IMG/VR virus record: IMGVR_UViG_3300006920_000200
Coordinates: 1 to 26,506 of that record
Source: a virus
Strand: one strand, 5' to 3'
Length of the DNA: 26,506 bases
Position 1 is the first letter of the stretch. Each line of letters opens with the position of its first letter. This document shows positions 14,718 to 21,727 of this stretch, one piece after another. Below the pieces are notes generated by a model. The model was not told the DNA's origin and made no database searches. It saw only the letters and a list, made by a program, of their open reading frames with translations. The position numbers and the translations under genes were made by a program.

Positions 14718-15866
14718 CTAAACATTCCACCTAATACCAGTTCGTGCGTTTGGTAGGCAATATTTGTCAAGTCGGCTAAAGTCAAAACTAGCTGACTTGA
14801 TGAATTGTTCGTAGTCGTGGATTAGCCCTCTCACTTTGATAAAATTGTTCTCACTGATGATACCATTGATTCTAATTGATGCTTCCTTTGCACTTGAGTC
14901 AGCTACCTTGTTGTTACGTGTTGGCGAAGTTTCGATGTAGCGCATTAAGTCCATAGCTATCCTTGTTTGGATTGCCTGACTAAACATATTTTTGTGACTG
15001 ATTATAAAGTCAGTTAGGTCACAACCGATACTGAAATAAAAGTTTAGTCCAAAGTTTGTTTTAGTTGCATTCTGGATGTGGTCTAAGTTAGGCATATCTG
15101 TCCCGCTAAGATTCTGAGAGTCCACGTAGACTGCCTTTGTCTTTAGATAGTTGTTCCACTTTTTGTAATACTGTTTCATCCAAGGGTCACAGCTTGAACA
15201 TGGTAAGTCACCAACTACTATCTCTTTGTAGATTGCATTAGTCGTTGGTGCTAGATCGTCTTCGTAATAGCCTATCATGTAGAAACCGCCCACGTCTGTA
15301 GCGTCAGTCATATATTGGAGTACTTCTGGTATCTCTAGTGTGACTGTACTTACTGAAGGTGCGTTGGTCGTGGTGACGAGGATCGTGTTGATTGGATCGA
15401 CTTGGCTACTGTGATAAACGTGTAACGGGAGATTAGATACGTTCTCACTGAATTGTAGCATCACTTTTTGTATGGTGTGCCTGAGGTTGATTGATTCTGG
15501 CAACCTGAATAGCCACCCCACAAATCGTCCCTTCTTGTTTTCGATATTGGAGGGATTAGCTGTTCCGTTTATGATAGGGGTCTCCTCTAGCACACTTTTT
15601 TGAAACTCCTTTCCTATCTTTGTTGATACAATGTCAGCAATTACCTTCTGGACTGACTGTTTTCTAACCTTGATTAGAAAGTCATCAAGTGAAAGGTTGG
15701 ATGGTTTAACTGAATCAAGAGTTTGAAGCGTTAGAAGAGCCTCATAACCATTTACAATCAAGGTGCTGTCAGGTGAGGTTAAAGGTGCAGATAGTGGGTA
15801 CCCTGTTTCGTCGTTAAAACCAACCAAATTTTCTAGTGCTGAGGTAATTGTGCTAATATTATACAT
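14718..15866 (-). CDS. Hypothetical phage protein, possibly virion-associated (382 aa)
   Basis: This is a lone minus-strand gene among + strand genes. The protein has a helical N-terminus and a conserved-looking block RFVGWLFRLPESINLRHTIQKV at ~115-136 (split by description). A beta-rich middle with Thr/Pro/Val runs (ILVTTTNAPSVSTVTLEIPEV) follows, then a CSSC pair in LPCSSCDPWMKQYYKKW. It ends with a helical part, ARTGIRWNV. No signal peptide or membrane helix is present. I do not recognise the family. The composition and size fit a tail, head-completion or adaptor protein, but that is inference. It has its own upstream region, shared with a divergent + strand promoter. Confidence 0.7.
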   Translation of the reverse strand: MYNISTITSALENLVGFNDETGYPLSAPLTSPDSTLIVNGYEALLTLQTLDSVKPSNLSLDDFLIKVRKQSVQKVIADIVSTKIGKEFQKSVLEETPIINGTANPSNIENKKGRFVGWLFRLPESINLRHTIQKVMLQFSENVSNLPLHVYHSSQVDPINTILVTTTNAPSVSTVTLEIPEVLQYMTDATDVGGFYMIGYYEDDLAPTTNAIYKEIVVGDLPCSSCDPWMKQYYKKWNNYLKTKAVYVDSQNLSGTDMPNLDHIQNATKTNFGLNFYFSIGCDLTDFIISHKNMFSQAIQTRIAMDLMRYIETSPTRNNKVADSSAKEASIRINGIISENNFIKVRGLIHDYEQFIKSASFDFSRLDKYCLPNARTGIRWNV

Positions 15867-15882
15867 TTATTTTGTCTTTTGC

Positions 15883-15913
15883 TTGCTATTCTCGTTAGAA
15901 CGTATTATGTTTG
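15883..15913 (+). promoter_or_regulatory. Promoter of the 15938 gene
   Basis: TTG (15883-15885), a 20-nt spacer and TATGTTTG (15906-15913) match the Bacteroidota consensus. The A-rich leader ends GAAGATTATG at 15938. The -7 element overlaps a minus-strand motif (CTTTAA, 10 nt, TACGTT) that may drive the divergent gene at 15866. Confidence 0.75.
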
Positions 15914-15937
15914 CTTAAAGTTTAAATAAAGAAGATT

Positions 15938-16180
15938 ATGAAAATCACAATCGAGTATGATCCATTTGAGCCAGAGGATTTAGATGAACTAAAGAAGCAT
16001 AGTTTGAATAATAGTGCTCACGAGGTAGCCTTTGATCTGGCACGTAACTTTAAGAACACAGCAGTTCGAATGGGCTTTGTTGACTATGACGATGATGAGT
16101 TTAGTTTAACCTCTGAGCAGATTTATAAGGTGATTGAGGTTATTCTTGATGGGGCTGAATATTATGGCGGTGAGAAATAG
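15938..16180 (+). CDS. Small acidic hypothetical protein (80 aa)
   Basis: The protein begins MKITIEYDPFEPEDLDELKK and is acidic throughout. Its central helix is AHEVAFDLARNFKNTAVRMGF and its C-terminal helix is LTSEQIYKVIEVILDGAEYY. A first strand followed by helices, with no membrane segment, suggests a small cytosolic protein, perhaps a host-takeover or inhibitor protein given its own early-type promoter. That role is a guess. It starts after a clear A-rich leader, 24 nt from the -7 element. Confidence 0.65.
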   Translation: MKITIEYDPFEPEDLDELKKHSLNNSAHEVAFDLARNFKNTAVRMGFVDYDDDEFSLTSEQIYKVIEVILDGAEYYGGEK

Positions 16181-16228
16181 CGTCTGATGATGTGTTAAGT
16201 GCGAATTTTAACTACAAAAACATAACCC

Positions 16229-16393
16229 ATGAAAAACGAAAATAAAAGTACAGAACCTAAAAACACGGATAAAAAATTAATTATATCTGATGTTATGGTT
16301 GAGTTGCCTGAATATGAAATTGATTTTTGTGATAAGTGTTTTCAGATGACTAACCACTTAAATAGTATTTGCCAGAAATGTAAAGGCAATTAA
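16229..16393 (+). CDS. Small zinc-ribbon-like protein (54 aa)
   Basis: The ORF starts at ATG 16229 and ends TAA 16391-16393. The N-terminal half is Lys/Asn-rich. The C-terminal half has CDKC followed after 11 residues by CQKC (FCDKCFQMTNHLNSICQKC), a four-cysteine pattern fit to bind zinc. Ribbons of this size are common in phage accessory genes and may contact nucleic acid or host proteins. It lies in the row of small + genes after the 15938 gene. No partner or family is recognised. Confidence 0.6.
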   Translation: MKNENKSTEPKNTDKKLIISDVMVELPEYEIDFCDKCFQMTNHLNSICQKCKGN

Positions 16394-16462
16394 CCACAAC
16401 GGTTCGAGTATTGGCGTTGTTGCCATCACAGAATTTAATTAATAATACTAAAAATTAAAATT

Positions 16463-16711
16463 ATGACAAAAGTTTCAAAAAACCACGAAGGCAATAATGC
16501 TAATACTGTGTTAGCAACTGGCGTTTTTATTATTCAAGGTAATAAAATAACTTTTCAAAGAGCGACATATATTGAAGCTGGTTGGTATGTTGAGCAAATA
16601 GATGAAGATATTGTGCTGTGGGAAATACCTTACGGAGGTGGAGAAAATCAAAAAGTATGTAGCTACCACGATTTAATAAGTGCAATAAAAGCTGGTACGG
16701 AGTTGTCTTAA
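16463..16711 (+). CDS. Small hypothetical protein (82 aa)
   Basis: It starts after an A-rich AAAATTATG leader. The sequence begins MTKVSKNHEGNNANTVLATG, and then has a beta-rich part with FIIQGNKITFQRATYIEAGW and DEDIVLWEIPYGGG. It ends with a helix (YHDLISAIKAG). The aromatic-rich small sheet could be an OB or SH3-like fold, but I cannot assign a family. The preceding 70 bases (16394-16462) hold no further gene. Confidence 0.6.
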   Translation: MTKVSKNHEGNNANTVLATGVFIIQGNKITFQRATYIEAGWYVEQIDEDIVLWEIPYGGGENQKVCSYHDLISAIKAGTELS

Positions 16712-16729
16712 CGCTTGTTGCTAACGGAC

Positions 16730-17023
16730 ATGGATAAAAGCAGTAGCGATATGGAAGACGAAATATTTGATATAGTAACAGACCTACTCAGGGATGACAT
16801 AAGCAAGACCGAAGCAATAGACAAGCTATTGGTTTTATCTAATGTTAGCTATTGGGTGGCGTTTGATTGGAATAAACCCGAAACAAGACCAACTAAGTAC
16901 GGCAAATACTTCGTACACCGAAAAGATGGCAAAGTGCATTGGGAAACTTGGAACGGTAGCGGATGGGCTTATAATGGTAATGTGATAACCTACTGGATGG
17001 AAGTTAAGCCACCTTGCAGCTAA
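16730..17023 (+). CDS. Small hypothetical protein resembling DUF551-type phage proteins (97 aa)
   Basis: ATG 16730 (MDKSSSDMEDEIFDIV) is preferred; 16715 and 16751 are in-frame alternatives. The N-terminal half is an acidic helix bundle (LLRDDISKTEAIDKLLVL). The C-terminal half has a Trp-rich beta part, KYGKYFVHRKDGKVHWETW then GNVITYWMEVKPP. The YWM..PP ending recalls DUF551-type proteins of phages, whose role is unknown. It ends ~20 nt before the bidirectional terminator. Confidence 0.6.
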   Translation: MDKSSSDMEDEIFDIVTDLLRDDISKTEAIDKLLVLSNVSYWVAFDWNKPETRPTKYGKYFVHRKDGKVHWETWNGSGWAYNGNVITYWMEVKPPCS

Positions 17024-17043
17024 CATAATATATAGGCAACTGC

Positions 17044-17080
17044 AAAAATACCCTTTAGATTAGGTTTAAAGGGTATTTTT
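17044..17080. terminator. Bidirectional terminator between small + genes and terminase genes
   Basis: A perfect 14-bp stem (AAAAATACCCTTTA at 17044-17057 with 17067-17080) has a 9-nt loop. The arms supply an A run and a T run, so it works from both sides. It separates the + gene ending at 17023 from the minus-strand terminase ending at 17115. Confidence 0.85.
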
Positions 17081-17114
17081 GTGTTTTAGCTGATAAAAGA
17101 TATATACGCAACTG

Positions 17115-18659
17115 CTACCTAACCATTCTTGGTGTGAAGCTCTTACCACGACTATCTATGTAGTGGCATCTGAGTGCACCCATTACCATACAATCCACTG
17201 CTTCATCGTGGGTTGCTAGTGGAAAGGATGTGATTTGACTAAGAAATGGATCGTTCCAATTACCCTCAACGAGCACGATCTTACCTGCCTCTGCTAAGGG
17301 AACTACAGGATCAGCTCTTTCTTCTTTACTCATATTTATGTTTACCTTGGCACTCTTTGGATACTTATATTCAGTAACATTTAGTTCTGTGTGTCTTTTT
17401 AGTAACGAAACTGCTACTTTACCTGATCCTTTTGGCTCGATTGTGATTAAGCTCTTTCTTCTGTCATAGCCATTAGCCACGACAAACTTCTTTACAAAGT
17501 CTGGTATGTATGCACTATCAACGTGTTCTGCCTTATAACCACTGATGTACATTGTGCCATCGTGGTAGGTGTACGCCATCATTCCAGTCGGATCATTCAT
17601 CGTTTTGGTGGTGTATGCTGTATCGGTGATGAAGGTTGGACGTAGGTGGTACTGACGTGCAAGTGCTTCATACTCAGAACGTGGTATGATGGTAAACCAG
17701 TCCTTTTTAAAGATAATACCGTCTGGTGGTAATGGGTCTTGCATATATTGTGTGTTGAAATATATAGCTCCCATCTTTTTTAGTTGAGCGATGAACGTGT
17801 CATCAAATCTGTTACCAAATAGATAGTTGTTTTTGTAGACCTTACCAACTTCTTCTGGGTACTTCTTTAGGAATAGATCGATCAGTGGTAGCTTCTCTTT
17901 CCCATTTCTTTGTACAGGAAGATTTATGTGGAGGAATTTCTTGTCGTCGCTATAGTTCTCGATTAGATAACCTGCCAAGTCGCCCTCAGCTACTCGTTGC
18001 ATGATGATGATCTGTACCGCTACCTTTGGATCGTTGGCTCTATTATAGAAGGATTGTGTGTAGAACTCAATTGCGTCATCCAACATAACCTTTGACTTAG
18101 CGTCCGAGACCTTAATTGGATCATCTGTTACTCCGATCATAAGGTTTTTTCCTGTTACTGTTCCAGAGGTTGATGTGATAAAGCGTGATCCTCCAAGTGT
18201 GTTAATTGTTTCAACTATACTCTCTTTACCCCCTTCGCCACGACCTATTTTTATATCGTCGCCAAATAATTCTTGAAACCAAGCTGAGTTGATAATTAAC
18301 TGTGATTTACGTGCAAATGTTTCAGATAGTGGTCTTGAGTAGGATGATGTGATCAGTGGTAGTGATGGATTTAATATCCAAGCATACACTGGTAGTGCGA
18401 TATTGAAAATCCAGCTCTTTAGTGAACGTGGAGGTACGTTGATGAGTACTTGATTGAACACAGATGGTTGACTGTTGGCTACTCTTGTGGCAAGTAGTTG
18501 GGCAATGAAACACTGATATTTGATGTGCCAGTTTGACTCGAGTTCTGTGTATGGGTCAACTATTTCCCAACATTTAGTTAAGAAGTAGTACATATCACTC
18601 TTACACCTTCTTCGTTCTGCCTCAAGGAGTAGTAGGTATTCTTCGGTAGCTTGAGCCAT
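17115..18659 (-). CDS. Terminase large subunit
   Basis: This 514-aa DNA-packaging motor has the ATPase part at ~40-250. The Walker A-like loop is NVPPRSLKS with Lys81 (the PPR..KS form common in phage terminases). TSTSGTVTGKN comes next, followed by Walker B LMIGVTDDP with Asp179/Asp180. The RNase H-like nuclease part at ~340-495 shows FITDTAYT with Asp346, ITIEPKGSGK with Glu408, and THDEAVDCMV with Asp485/Asp489. This set should pump DNA into the prohead and cut the concatemer. The start overlaps the upstream 44-aa gene as TAATG. The probable small subunit lies just upstream. Confidence 0.93.
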   Translation of the reverse strand: MAQATEEYLLLLEAERRRCKSDMYYFLTKCWEIVDPYTELESNWHIKYQCFIAQLLATRVANSQPSVFNQVLINVPPRSLKSWIFNIALPVYAWILNPSLPLITSSYSRPLSETFARKSQLIINSAWFQELFGDDIKIGRGEGGKESIVETINTLGGSRFITSTSGTVTGKNLMIGVTDDPIKVSDAKSKVMLDDAIEFYTQSFYNRANDPKVAVQIIIMQRVAEGDLAGYLIENYSDDKKFLHINLPVQRNGKEKLPLIDLFLKKYPEEVGKVYKNNYLFGNRFDDTFIAQLKKMGAIYFNTQYMQDPLPPDGIIFKKDWFTIIPRSEYEALARQYHLRPTFITDTAYTTKTMNDPTGMMAYTYHDGTMYISGYKAEHVDSAYIPDFVKKFVVANGYDRRKSLITIEPKGSGKVAVSLLKRHTELNVTEYKYPKSAKVNINMSKEERADPVVPLAEAGKIVLVEGNWNDPFLSQITSFPLATHDEAVDCMVMGALRCHYIDSRGKSFTPRMVR

Positions 18660-18793
18660 TAGTATTTATAGATTAGTTTGCATAATGTACATGAGAAGCT
18701 TTGGTTGGTCTGGTCGTATTGTGCCTGACATTCAGCTATTTGTGTACACTTTGGGGGGGAGTATATTGGTGGGATCGTTGTTGATTTATTCAT
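18659..18793 (-). CDS. Small Cys-containing protein between terminase genes (44 aa)
   Basis: I choose ATG 18793 (MNKSTTIPPIYSPPKC), which overlaps the small terminase end by 8 nt; ATG 18841 would overlap it by 56 nt. The peptide has Pro-rich and Cys/Gln parts (CTQIAECQAQYD, SFSCTLCKLIY) with four cysteines that could bind metal. Its stop overlaps the large terminase start as TAATG. The tight fit suggests a real gene, or at least translation through to the terminase. Function is unknown. Confidence 0.5.
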   Translation of the reverse strand: MNKSTTIPPIYSPPKCTQIAECQAQYDQTNQSFSCTLCKLIYKY

Positions 18794-19373
18794 CTGGTAC
18801 TTCGAAAGAGTTATAAATATCTTCGTCAGAGAGTTGTCCAAGGTCTAGGAGTTGTGTTGAGGTATCGATATTTATAGTTTGTTGGACTGAGTTTTGTAAT
18901 TTTTTGATTCGGTCAATAAGCTCGTCATCTGTCATACCATTTACTGCAATGAGTGTCTTGGATGCTTTTGATTCGTTGTGTTTTGAGAAGCCATTTAGGT
19001 GTTTGAGGAGTACTTCACCAGATTTTACCCTGACACGTCCATCCTGACCTTCTCTGTCACGTATCATGTCTGCTAGTTCTTCTACTACCTCTGCTACAGT
19101 TATGATTGCTTCACCGTCATTCTTTTTAGCTACTTCGTTAGCACGTTTGATTGAAATGGCGATGTATTGTTTTACCTTAGTTTTATTTGGATAATTTGGT
19201 GTGCCCTCAAGATCATGCTTTTTTGCTGTTTTTAATCTTGCTTCACCATCTGATATTCCAGAGAGATAGAAGGTAACAAATGTCTTCTCCTCGTCGTTAA
19301 GTAGTAGTATGTCAGCGAGTTCCACGTCTAGTATGTGCTCTAATACTTTTTGGTAGGGCTGTTTGTTTCTCAT
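18786..19373 (-). CDS. Probable terminase small subunit
   Basis: This 195-aa helical protein lies directly upstream of the large terminase. The N-terminus (LNDEEKTFVTFYLSGISDGEARLKTA; quoted in part) resembles the helix-turn-helix that small terminases use to bind DNA. A long helix follows (VAEVVEELADMIRDREG), then VRVKSGEVLLKHLNGFSKHN. This last pattern matches the 'K..AlelLgkhlGmf' segment common to phage small terminases. The C-terminus is acidic and may contact the large subunit. Assignment rests on gene order and these motifs. The start ATG 19373 lies close to a divergent + strand promoter. Confidence 0.75.
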   Translation of the reverse strand: MRNKQPYQKVLEHILDVELADILLLNDEEKTFVTFYLSGISDGEARLKTAKKHDLEGTPNYPNKTKVKQYIAISIKRANEVAKKNDGEAIITVAEVVEELADMIRDREGQDGRVRVKSGEVLLKHLNGFSKHNESKASKTLIAVNGMTDDELIDRIKKLQNSVQQTINIDTSTQLLDLGQLSDEDIYNSFEVPDE

Positions 19374-19410
19374 GTTTTAGTTAACGTAAAAAAATATTTT
19401 AAAGTTTTGT

Positions 19411-19441
19411 TTGGATTTGTTGATTAGACGTTGTAAGTTTG
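19411..19441 (+). promoter_or_regulatory. Early cassette promoter before the 19465 gene
   Basis: TTG (19411-19413), 20 nt, TAAGTTTG (19434-19441) are followed by TAGTGTACTTAAAAAC and AAAATTATG. Sequence from about 19395 to the start codon is nearly identical to that at 20932-21003, so this promoter was copied as a block. Confidence 0.82.
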
Positions 19442-19464
19442 TAGTGTACTTAAAAACAAAAATT

Positions 19465-19917
19465 ATGAAAAAGTTTAGATTAGTGTCAGGGCAATACGGT
19501 GACTATGTTAAAGGGCAGGTTTATAGTGAAGACTTTAAAATGCCCAGCTGTTTAAGTGTAAAAGATTGGGTGTATACGTATCCTAACGATTGGGAAGAGG
19601 TGATTGAGAATACAACTAAGTTTAATGTTGGTGATCAGGTGCGTATTACTTGTGTGCTTAGCGGACACGAGTTTGAGATTGGTGATATTGTTACAATTAA
19701 TAAGGTTGATCATTATGATACTAATGATTCTCATTACTATGCTAGTGGTTGGTGGTTTTGTGATTCTGAGTGTGAGAGTGTTGACGAGAAGAGTGTTGTC
19801 GCTGATCCGTTTGAGGTGTGGTTGGATGAAAAGATTGTTACGTTGATACAATTGGATGCTAAAACTGAGAAGCTCCAGGAAGTTAAGAGAATTTATAGGT
19901 TGTTTAAACATAAATAA
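19465..19917 (+). CDS. Two-domain small phage protein with SH3/KOW-like part (150 aa)
   Basis: The start is ATG 19465 (MKKFRLVSGQYGDYVKGQVY), after the AAAATTATG leader; the frame upstream of it is promoter. Residues 1-50 share KFxFvG, GxVY and YPNDWEEV features with the proteins at 12007 and 2559. Residues ~51-110 (KFNVGDQVRIT, HEFEIGDIVTI, YYASGWW) look like the SH3/KOW-type unit that starts the DUF3310 protein, but here it comes second. A helical tail with VTLIQLDAKTEKLQEVKRIY follows. Role unknown; binding to nucleic acid or to host proteins would fit. The coding strand is G- and T-rich and C-poor, like its neighbours to 22.5 kb. Confidence 0.72.
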   Translation: MKKFRLVSGQYGDYVKGQVYSEDFKMPSCLSVKDWVYTYPNDWEEVIENTTKFNVGDQVRITCVLSGHEFEIGDIVTINKVDHYDTNDSHYYASGWWFCDSECESVDEKSVVADPFEVWLDEKIVTLIQLDAKTEKLQEVKRIYRLFKHK

Positions 19918-19924
19918 TAAAGAC

Positions 19925-20152
19925 ATGATTAAGAGCGAAGTTAAGGAAGAAAGTAAGGTGTCACGTATTGCTTTTCCAAAGTTGATGAAGCTAAAGATTG
20001 ACAACAAGATAGTTTTGTTTTTAAACGAACATAAAGGTACTGTTGTGAGTAATAACGATCCTTTTGGTGATCATACTGGATATTATTCTGAGGGGTGGAT
20101 AATTGATTATTTTGAGGACTTTAAAGGTCAGGTCACTTTAACTAACGTATGA
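19925..20152 (+). CDS. Small hypothetical protein (75 aa)
   Basis: ATG 19925 (MIKSEVKEESKVSRIAF) lies 7 nt after the previous stop, in an AAAGACATG context. The longer frame from 19856 would overlap the previous gene. The protein has a Lys-rich middle (KLMKLKIDNKIVLFLNEHKG) with a beta hairpin and ends GWIIDYFEDFKGQVTLTNV. No family is recognised. Its stop overlaps the next start as ATGA. Confidence 0.6.
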   Translation: MIKSEVKEESKVSRIAFPKLMKLKIDNKIVLFLNEHKGTVVSNNDPFGDHTGYYSEGWIIDYFEDFKGQVTLTNV

Positions 20153-20382
20153 TGTATCAATATAAGATTTGGTTTAGTTTGGGAGATAGTGAGCAATTTG
20201 GGACTTATGAGGAGATGGTCAAAGGTGCTGAGGCAGAGATATGTGGGGATGTTGACTGTGTTAATAGTGATCTTGTTGAGATTGTTGATAGGAACGAAGG
20301 TAGGTTTAATCGATATAACGAGGTAACTGTTAGGTCTGATGCAGGTCAGTATGTTGTTGGATATTTTTGGTGGGAGGTATGA
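20149..20382 (+). CDS. Small acidic hypothetical protein (77 aa)
   Basis: Translation starts at ATG 20149 in ATGA coupling (ATG 20152 is an alternative). The protein has a strand-turn-helix start (YQYKIWFSLGDSEQFGTYEEM), an acidic middle and a final aromatic strand (AGQYVVGYFWWEV). It could be a small ubiquitin-like or ferredoxin-like fold, but that is only an impression. It ends in ATGA with the next gene. Confidence 0.6.
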   Translation: MMYQYKIWFSLGDSEQFGTYEEMVKGAEAEICGDVDCVNSDLVEIVDRNEGRFNRYNEVTVRSDAGQYVVGYFWWEV

Positions 20383-20831
20383 GAACAAGTACACGTAAAG
20401 GCAAGATAGGTAAGAGGAGGATATTCTTGAACGATGACGAGGTAGCAAAAGAAAGTGGTTGCGATAAACTATTTAGAATTCCAGTATGGGGGAGTAAGTT
20501 GATTGCTGGTCACTGGTATGCTGATGTGTTTTATCGGGTGGACGGACTTCGCAATGATCGGGATTTGTTACCTTCTGATAGGTGGAGGCATCCTGTGTAT
20601 TTACACTTTTGTGGTTATGGTAGTGCGGTGAGTGCTGGTGAGAGAGTTTTGGTGTTGTTGTTTGATGAGATGATTAATGATAGTGGTACTGCCTATAAGA
20701 CTAGGAGGTGGGGTGACAAGTTTAGTCTGAGTGGTGTTGATGCTGAGACTCCTTTGTTTCAACCCAGTGACTATGAGTTGTTAAAGGTGGTCAAGAGGGC
20801 GAGTGAAAAGAGGCACAATTGGAGTAAGTAA
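20379..20831 (+). CDS. Hypothetical basic protein (150 aa)
   Basis: I choose ATG 20379 (MRTSTRKGKIGKRRIF), which makes ATGA with the upstream stop; ATG 20367 is four codons longer. The N-terminus is Arg/Lys-rich and could touch nucleic acid. The rest is aromatic and basic, with WGSKLIAGHWYADVFY, LLPSDRWRHPVYLHFCGYG and a C-terminal helix YELLKVVKRASEKRH. No family is recognised. The stop lies 6 nt before the tRNA, so the tRNA is likely cut from the same transcript. Confidence 0.6.
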   Translation: MRTSTRKGKIGKRRIFLNDDEVAKESGCDKLFRIPVWGSKLIAGHWYADVFYRVDGLRNDRDLLPSDRWRHPVYLHFCGYGSAVSAGERVLVLLFDEMINDSGTAYKTRRWGDKFSLSGVDAETPLFQPSDYELLKVVKRASEKRHNWSK

Positions 20832-20837
20832 TTGTGA

Positions 20838-20927
20838 TGTAGGGTGTTGGAATTGGCAGACAAGCCTCCCTGTCCCGGAGGTGTGGTGATTAGTCGCCAC
20901 GTGGAGGTTCGAATCCTTCCCTTACAG
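20838..20927 (+). tRNA. Class II tRNA (long variable arm), apparent anticodon GUC
   Basis: A full cloverleaf fits. The acceptor is 20838-20844 with 20920-20926 (7 bp, one G-U). The D-stem is TTG/CAA around GAATTGGCAGA. The anticodon stem is CCTCC/GGAGG around loop CTGTCCC, giving anticodon GTC at 20872-20874. The variable arm is GTGGTG/CGCCAC (20883-20900). The T-stem closes loop TTCGAAT. The discriminator is G20927 and no CCA is encoded. The D-loop and long variable arm are Leu/Ser-like, whereas GUC would read Asp codons. First pair T1-A72 and C37 are unusual. Charging identity is therefore unsure. Confidence 0.85.
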
Positions 20928-20947
20928 CAACTATTTTAAAGTTTTAT

Positions 20948-20978
20948 TTGGATTTGTTGATTTCGTGTTGTATGTTTG
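20948..20978 (+). promoter_or_regulatory. Early cassette promoter before the 21004 gene
   Basis: TTG (20948-20950), 20 nt and TATGTTTG (20971-20978) are followed by TAGTGTACTTAAACAAA and ATTATG. It is a near copy of the promoter at 19411, starting with TATTTTAAAGTTTT in both, and lies right after the tRNA. Confidence 0.82.
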
Positions 20979-21003
20979 TAGTGTACTTAAACAAAAAAAT
21001 ATT

Positions 21004-21498
21004 ATGGAAGATCAAAAAGTATATCGTTATTTTGAGTGGGTTAGGAATGCTAGTAGTGCTAAAAAGTTTGTAGTTGGTAAGATTTATCGTGAGGATGAGG
21101 GTGATGGTGACACTAGTGAGTTTAAGGAGTGGACTATGGGCAGATGGGTAGATTGTACTCTTCCTAATCCCTATACCAAAGAAGTGTTTGGGGATTTTGT
21201 GTTGAGTGGGGATGGGGTTAGTTATGTTAGGGCTGAGTCTGTTGTAACATTCAAATGTGGTGACGTTGTTGAGGTGAGTGATACTAAAGATGATGACGAT
21301 TGGCAGAAGATGGTATTTGTTGCTGAGCATGCTAAAAAGTATATTGTTGTAGGTGATGATGATTTTGAGGAGGGTATTATGATGAATAGCTATTTCGGTG
21401 CTTATGCTTACAAGTATTGTCGTGCTGTTGAGGTTGAGTTAGTTGAGACTGATGTGATGGTTGATGGGGTTTGGGTTAGAGGTTTTGTTAAAAAATAA
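21004..21498 (+). CDS. Hypothetical protein related in outline to the 19465 protein (164 aa)
   Basis: The start is ATG 21004 (MEDQKVYRYFEWVRN) after the promoter leader. The first part has KKFVVGKIYRED then RWVDCTLPNPYTKEVF. A second part follows with VTFKCGDVVEVSD and a beta-rich stretch, so the order [GKIY unit][GDVV unit] follows the 19465 protein. The C-terminus is acidic, with VELVETDVMVDGVWVRGF. Very low C on the coding strand (for example 25 G against 3 C in 21421-21480). Function is unknown. It is likely an early protein, given its promoter. Confidence 0.68.
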   Translation: MEDQKVYRYFEWVRNASSAKKFVVGKIYREDEGDGDTSEFKEWTMGRWVDCTLPNPYTKEVFGDFVLSGDGVSYVRAESVVTFKCGDVVEVSDTKDDDDWQKMVFVAEHAKKYIVVGDDDFEEGIMMNSYFGAYAYKYCRAVEVELVETDVMVDGVWVRGFVKK

Positions 21499-21508
21499 AT
21501 AGATAGAT

Positions 21509-21727
21509 ATGAAAACAATTAGAGAGTGGTTAGAAAGTCTTGATGAGCCTTATAGGAGTCAAGCGATTAAGAATGCTGAGATCGATGAAACTAGAGGAGA
21601 TGTTACACCTAACGATACCGCAGACTCTGCTATTAGTGCGCTATATTATGCTTTTGTGTGGGACAAAAGTAAGCAGGGACATGATTATTGGAGTGATTTG
21701 GTGGATAAATTAGACGAGACATTATGA
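21509..21727 (+). CDS. Conserved small phage protein (72 aa)
   Basis: The sequence MKTIREWLESLDEPYRSQAI, followed by ISALYYAFVWDKSKQGHDYW and DLVDKLDETL, matches a pattern I know from many phages (IREWLE.LP..YR.qAl, then a W..S..G.dYW ending). It has no known function. The protein is acidic and fully helical in outlook. It starts in an ATAGATATG context and overlaps the next gene as ATGA. Confidence 0.78.
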   Translation: MKTIREWLESLDEPYRSQAIKNAEIDETRGDVTPNDTADSAISALYYAFVWDKSKQGHDYWSDLVDKLDETL

